A stretch of 64,000 bases of DNA from Paenibacillus uliginis N3/975. GTDB lineage: Bacteria > Bacillota > Bacilli > Paenibacillales > Paenibacillaceae. The notes under the pieces are model-generated. The model saw only the letters and a list, made by a program, of their open reading frames with translations, was not told the origin of the DNA and did no database searches. Where the stretch lies: the NCBI RefSeq assembly GCF_900177425.1, contig NZ_LT840184.1, forward strand, positions 2,504,010-2,568,009. The letters run 5' to 3'. Shown here in pieces: positions 60,464 to 64,000 of this stretch. Positions within the stretch are counted from its first letter, which is position 1. Each line of letters begins with the position of its first letter. Made by a program: the position numbers and the translations under genes.

Positions 60464-62062
60464 ATGGTTCGACCAACTTGGTTCTATGTTCTAACGGATA
60501 TTCAATATAACGTTAAAACGTCGGATTGGCACCAGGAAGATAGCTTTATTCGGAATTATACGATGTTGGTTATGACAAGCGGGGACGGGAGAATTGTCAT
60601 AAACGGCACAGGAATTTGCTTGAAGCGAGGATCTTGCATGATTGTCACGCCCGATATGACAACGTGTATGATAGCTGGAGAGGAAGGACTAGGCTTCTAT
60701 CGACTAATTTTTGAGGTGTCTCTTCTGAACACTTCAGAGTTTCCAGAAGATCTACCATTAAGATTAACACATCATATTCCGTGTAGTGGCGAGGTGGTGT
60801 GCCAACCTTTTTCAGAATGCATCGATTACTTGGAAGCAATCTATCAGAATCGAAATTCCCAAGATGAAATGGAATTATTTCGTAACCATGTCAGATTTCA
60901 AGAGTTGCTAAGATTCATATTTGAACAAAACCTTTTCATCCATAAGGAAATGAGCATACGCCAGGCTGTGTCTAATTCTATCGAGCATATCAAACAGAAT
61001 TATCGGAGTACGTGGACGGTAGATCAGATGGCAGAGGTGGCACAAGTCTCCCGCTGGCACTATACGCGCATGTTTAAAGAGATTACAGGTCAAATTCCAC
61101 TAGAATATCTAAATCGTATTCGGATTGATCGGGCGAAGCATTTACTGAAGACGACCGATGACCGACTCATGGATATCGCCCAGCATGTTGGGTTTAGTAA
61201 TGAATACTATTTTAGTCGGAGATTTAAGCAAACATTCGGAATTTCTCCGGGACAATACCGTCGTCATTTACGAGATGGATCTCGCGTGTTCGCTCCGTTT
61301 CTTGAAGATTTTCTGGTGGCCTTAGGCGTAACACCTGTTATGCAATGCTACCATGTAGGATGGGGGAAACAAGAGTATCTTGGTCTGCAGAATGTACCTA
61401 TATTCGATATCGCTAGAAACCCGATCGATACATTACTTGACCACAAACCGGATCATATCTTATTAGACGGGGGAATGGATCGTTGGATGCCTTTTGATCA
61501 GATCACCGAGTTGGTGCCAACCTATAACTTGACACATCCCGGTGAGGATTGGCGTGCTACTTTGCGTACGGTGGCTGATCTACTAGGGAGGACGAGTCTA
61601 GTTCAGGATATTATTGAGCAATATGAATATAAAGCGAATGAAGCTCGAAGCTTGCTTCACCGCTCTGTTCGTAAGCAGACTGTTGCGTGTCTTCGAATAT
61701 CTGCTCTTGGCGTGAGCCTGTATGCAGGATCAGAACGTGGCTATACAGGACCAGTCCTATACAGCGATTTAGGGCTGACGCCTCATCCCCTCGTTCGGAA
61801 ATTAACGAATTATCATCGCAGAGTAGAGCTTACGCAAGAATGGCTCGAACGGTTGGATGCCGATCATCTGTTCATTATGTTTGATAAGCGGCATTCGATG
61901 TTGGAAGGTGAGGAACGCCGACTGTTGAATACCCCTTCTTGGCAGGCTCTTCCGGCAGTGAGGAACCGTTGTGTGTATGAGGTTGATTTTATGACTTGGA
62001 TGAATTATGGCATTCTGTCTCATGGACTTAAAATTGATGATGTCCTAAAGGTTCTGGTATAG
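60464..62062 (+). CDS. AraC-type regulator with siderophore-binding domain (Btr-like)
   Basis: 532 aa in three parts: N-terminal cupin-like section (about 1-150; VINGTGICLKRGSCMIVTPD), AraC/XylS DNA-binding domain (about 165-265; TVDQMAEVAQVSRWHYTRMF; DIAQHVGFSNEYYFSRRFKQ) and a C-terminal periplasmic-binding-type domain (about 275-532; FLEDFLVALGVTPVMQCYH, DHKPDHILLDGG). The layout is that of Bacillus subtilis Btr, which senses bacillibactin directly. The binding domain resembles its neighbour at 59437 (FLEDFLVALG against YLEDYLVALG), so both likely bind the same siderophore. Starts 22 nt downstream, in the Fur-controlled operon. Confidence 0.87.
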   Translation: MVRPTWFYVLTDIQYNVKTSDWHQEDSFIRNYTMLVMTSGDGRIVINGTGICLKRGSCMIVTPDMTTCMIAGEEGLGFYRLIFEVSLLNTSEFPEDLPLRLTHHIPCSGEVVCQPFSECIDYLEAIYQNRNSQDEMELFRNHVRFQELLRFIFEQNLFIHKEMSIRQAVSNSIEHIKQNYRSTWTVDQMAEVAQVSRWHYTRMFKEITGQIPLEYLNRIRIDRAKHLLKTTDDRLMDIAQHVGFSNEYYFSRRFKQTFGISPGQYRRHLRDGSRVFAPFLEDFLVALGVTPVMQCYHVGWGKQEYLGLQNVPIFDIARNPIDTLLDHKPDHILLDGGMDRWMPFDQITELVPTYNLTHPGEDWRATLRTVADLLGRTSLVQDIIEQYEYKANEARSLLHRSVRKQTVACLRISALGVSLYAGSERGYTGPVLYSDLGLTPHPLVRKLTNYHRRVELTQEWLERLDADHLFIMFDKRHSMLEGEERRLLNTPSWQALPAVRNRCVYEVDFMTWMNYGILSHGLKIDDVLKVLV

Positions 62063-62090
62063 TGTGCTAAAGTTGCGAATCCATAAGCTC

Positions 62091-62128
62091 AAGAGCTCGA
62101 TCCAATTGGGTCGGGTTCTTTGTGTGCT
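62091..62128 (+). terminator. Terminator after the Btr-like gene
   Basis: AAGAGCTCGATCC (62091-62103), loop AATT, GGGTCGGGTTCTT (62108-62120): 13 pairs with three G-U, then TGTGTGCTTTT. Confidence 0.7.
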
Positions 62129-62147
62129 TTTCTAATGAGGCGCTTTA

Positions 62148-62523
62148 ATGCTATTTCATTTTAGTGAGGATGATAGTATCAAAATATTTAAACCCAAAGA
62201 AAAACAGAATCGACCTGGCTTTCCAGCTGCGGTTTGGGCTATAGATGAGGAGCATGAATTTACATATTATTTTCTGAGGGATTGTCCGAGGTTTCAACCA
62301 CGACAACTTTGAACTTTTTGATAAGACAGCTGGTTATTATATCTCACATTCGGAAGTTGAACCTATAAAAGTAGACGAAGTAACCAACTTAATTGAACGA
62401 CTAATCAATAAGGGAATAGAGTTAAGATTCACAACAAACTTGTATCCACTTCGAGAAGCCATATTAGCATCAGACTTTAAGGAATTTGGAATACATAGAT
62501 TTAATAACGCAAAAAAGTTATAG
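62148..62523 (+). pseudogene. Broken DUF6886-like gene
   Basis: ATG 62148 gives MLFHFSEDDSIKIFKPKEKQ, WAIDEEHEFTYYFLRDCPRF and a premature TGA at 62310. From about 62290 a different frame continues FELFDKTAGYYISHSEVEPI through LIERLINKGIELRFTTNLYP to TAG 62521. The two parts match the start and end of DUF6886 proteins, with roughly 50 residues lost between them and a frameshift at the joint. No function survives. Confidence 0.72.
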
Positions 62524-62584
62524 CTACTTAGAAAATAAGGATAGGCACGCCCCGCCAAAAAGTAGACTTTAGATTAAGATCCAA

Positions 62585-62613
62585 TGGTCAATATCCCCAA
62601 AACTTGCTATAAT
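62585..62613 (+). promoter_or_regulatory. Promoter of the leader peptide and efflux pump
   Basis: TGGTCA (62585-62590), 17 nt, extended -10 TGCTATAAT (62605-62613). Transcription should start near 62620, just upstream of the first CCCCCTAT element. Confidence 0.65.
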
Positions 62614-62627
62614 GCTTGATAGAACTC

Positions 62628-62750
62628 CCCCCTATAAAGAATAAAAGGTGAAAAAAATGCTCTCATTTACTAGATTGATCAAATGCAAACCCCCTATCCC
62701 GTGATTTCTTCATAGCTAACTGAGATTTTTGAATTATAGGGGGATTAGCT
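62628..62750 (+). promoter_or_regulatory. Translational attenuator sequestering the efflux-pump ribosome site
   Basis: Segment 3, TTATAGGGGG (62734-62743), contains the pump's ribosome-binding site. It can pair with segment 2, CCCCCTAT, inside the leader frame (62690-62697, 8 bp with 62736-62743), or with segment 1, CCCCCTATAA, in the 5' UTR (62628-62637, 10 bp). AGCTAA (62714-62719) can also pair with TTAGCT (62745-62750) next to the start codon. Mutually exclusive pairings around a short translated leader are the hallmark of antibiotic-inducible cat/erm-type attenuators. Inference from sequence only. Confidence 0.65.
62657..62704 (+). CDS. 15-aa leader peptide MLSFTRLIKCKPPIP
   Basis: ATG 62657 to TGA 62702-62704, preceded by AAAGGTG (7 nt). 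The peptide is MLSFTRLIKCKPPIP; its Lys-Pro-Pro codons 11-13 overlap the CCCCCTAT arm that masks the downstream ribosome site. A ribosome stalled there would free the Shine-Dalgarno of the pump. Pro-Pro runs are known to slow ribosomes. No alternative use of the frame is visible. Confidence 0.6.
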   Translation: MLSFTRLIKCKPPIP

Positions 62751-63938
62751 GTGGAAAGAAAAATCTCAACACCATCATTGTTACTATTAATTATCCTTGT
62801 GGGTTTCCCACAAATTAGCGAAACGATATATACACCATCATTACCGGATATAGCTAGTAATCTAAATGCAAGTAGCAACATGATCCAACTGACACTCAGT
62901 ATTTACTTCCTAGGCTTCGCCGTTGGCGTTTTTTGCTGGGGTAGGCTTTCGGATTCTATTGGGCGGCGTCCCGCATTGCTTTGGGGAATTTTAGTTTATG
63001 GAATAGGAAGTTTGGGGTGCTTCCTGTCTGGCTCCGCCGAATGGTTATTAATAAGCCGATTGGTTCAGGCTTTTGGTGCAAGTACTGGTTCTGTCGTTAC
63101 ACAAACGATTCTGCGCGAGAGTATCGATGGAGCCAAGCGTCATGCTGTGTTTGCTCAAATTTCTGCAGCTCTTGCTTTTACGCCGGCAATTGGGCCACTC
63201 ATTGGAGGATGGGTAGATCAATGGCTTGGTTTCAGAGCTGTTTTCTTCACTCTTATTGTGATGAGCGTTGCTATTTTTACGTATACGTTCGTTTCTCTGC
63301 CTGAAACAAGAGTGCCCACAACCTCAAGAATTAACACACTTTCTGTGGCAAAGCGGCTGGTTTCAGACCGAAGAGTATGGGGATTTGGTTTTCTCATCGG
63401 GGCAACCAATGGTATATTGTTTAGTTATTATGCAGAAGCCCCATTTATTTTTATTGAATTTTTTGACATGAGCCCTGGTGTATTTGGATTTTTTGGTATT
63501 TTTGTGGCATTGTCATCCATACTAGGGGCGATGCTTTCGAAGAAAATGCTAACCAGATATCCAGCGGAAAAAATTATCCTTTTCGGCTCTATGGTTACGA
63601 CAGTGGGCGCCGTATGTCTCACGGGTCTTGCCCTTTATGGAATTAGTCCTTCCATCATATTTTTGGCTATTATGGTAGCTTGTATCTTTACCCTGCTGTT
63701 GGGGATTGGTATGGCCATTCCAAATTGTCTGAGTTTAGCACTTGTTCATTATAGTGATGTACTTGGTACAGCGGGTGCCATTTTTGGATTGGGTTACTAC
63801 GTTGTTGTCAGCCTTATTACGAGTGGCATGAGTTATCTTCACAATGGATCATTAGCAACGATGCCTTTGTATTTTCTCGTACTGGCGATCATCATGGTAT
63901 TTGTAAGCAGGAAGATTGTTCGACATAAAACAAGGTAA
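62751..63938 (+). CDS. Bcr/CflA-type MFS drug efflux transporter
   Basis: 395 aa, 12 membrane helices. Motif A variant WGRLSDSIGRRPALLWG (about residues 64-80), TM1 with TIYTPSLPDIASNL (motif D1 of drug:H+ antiporters), motif C-like ALAFTPAIGPLIGGW (about 142-156). Bcr/CflA family members export chloramphenicol, bicyclomycin, sulfonamides and similar drugs. GTG 62751 follows AGGGGG (62738-62743) by 7 nt; that site is masked by the leader hairpin. Probably inducible by a ribosome-targeting antibiotic. Confidence 0.85.
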   Translation: MERKISTPSLLLLIILVGFPQISETIYTPSLPDIASNLNASSNMIQLTLSIYFLGFAVGVFCWGRLSDSIGRRPALLWGILVYGIGSLGCFLSGSAEWLLISRLVQAFGASTGSVVTQTILRESIDGAKRHAVFAQISAALAFTPAIGPLIGGWVDQWLGFRAVFFTLIVMSVAIFTYTFVSLPETRVPTTSRINTLSVAKRLVSDRRVWGFGFLIGATNGILFSYYAEAPFIFIEFFDMSPGVFGFFGIFVALSSILGAMLSKKMLTRYPAEKIILFGSMVTTVGAVCLTGLALYGISPSIIFLAIMVACIFTLLLGIGMAIPNCLSLALVHYSDVLGTAGAIFGLGYYVVVSLITSGMSYLHNGSLATMPLYFLVLAIIMVFVSRKIVRHKTR

Positions 63939-64000
63939 CCTACTATCATGAAAAAGATTATAGGTTATAAATGTAAGTAGACTTTTCGATAACAATCACA
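63939..64000. other. Window end
   Basis: 62 nt after the efflux gene; AT-rich, with no terminator or gene start that I can support before the window ends. Confidence 0.5.

Noticed and set aside
1..64000. CRISPR arrays, tRNA genes, IS elements, prophage
   Set aside because: No regularly spaced direct repeats, cloverleaf-like sequences, transposase or integrase motifs were found by eye.

Overview
The window looks like a chromosomal segment of a Paenibacillus-type Bacillota. Shine-Dalgarno sequences are strong and purine-rich, TTG and GTG starts are frequent, and consensus sigma-A promoters and U-tailed terminators are common. Several products have typical Bacillales architectures: RNase J, Bce-type peptide detoxification, and Btr-like AraC/siderophore sensors. 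I see no rRNA, tRNA, CRISPR array, integrase or intact insertion sequence.

Layout. (1) 1-6.1 kb: end of a purine/allantoin catabolic operon (allD, fdrA/allF, allG, allH, carbamate kinase) that turns ureidoglycolate into oxalurate, then oxamate and carbamoyl phosphate, then ATP. (2) 6.2-8.7 kb: a YeiL-like Crp/Fnr regulator between two half-size YdcZ/DUF606 transporter genes, then a YjjG-type HAD phosphatase. (3) 8.8-16 kb: a gene with an early in-frame TAG, an RNase J, small SUKH-like and hypothetical genes, GrpB, and a MerR locus with three matching 19-bp-spacer operator promoters. (4) 16-25.9 kb: a truncated RCC1/copper-amine-oxidase remnant, an amino-acid permease, a secreted coiled-coil protein, a Tm-1-like/TIM-barrel operon whose AraC regulator carries its own copy of the TIM barrel, and an RNA-repair pair (kinase-HD end-healing protein plus RNA ligase). 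(5) 26-36.9 kb: a large poorly described operon of a HEAT-repeat protein, an unknown 554-aa protein, two SUKH proteins, a beta-grasp (ThiS/MoaD/ubiquitin-like) protein ending in GGMW, and a 1663-aa DUF5724/DUF4132-type protein. (6) 37-45 kb: an SRPBCC protein with SelO, an exopolysaccharide-type cluster (GT2, acyltransferase-3, GH18), and a phosphotransferase. (7) 45-49.7 kb: a Bce-type ABC transporter convergent with its two-component system, sharing a 25-bp-arm palindrome at the stop codons. (8) 50.8-55.5 kb: a tandem duplication of ECF sigma / DUF4179 anti-sigma genes with a gene-conversion-like identical tract. (9) 55.6-64 kb: FMN reductase, Eis-type acetyltransferase, AlaX, a Fur-controlled siderophore-binding lipoprotein with an AraC sensor, a broken DUF6886-like gene, and a Bcr/CflA-type efflux pump behind a probable leader-peptide translational attenuator.

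Themes. Two AraC regulators (19271 and 60464) each carry a homologue of the protein encoded next to them, so regulator and enzyme or receptor probably bind the same ligand. At least five decayed genes are visible (9533-, 16655-, 26726+, 45110-, 62148+), marking this as an actively eroding accessory region. The strongest candidates for undescribed biology are the efflux-pump leader (62585-62751), the HEAT/beta-grasp/DUF4132 operon (26968-36920), and the Tm-1-like operon (19271-22713).
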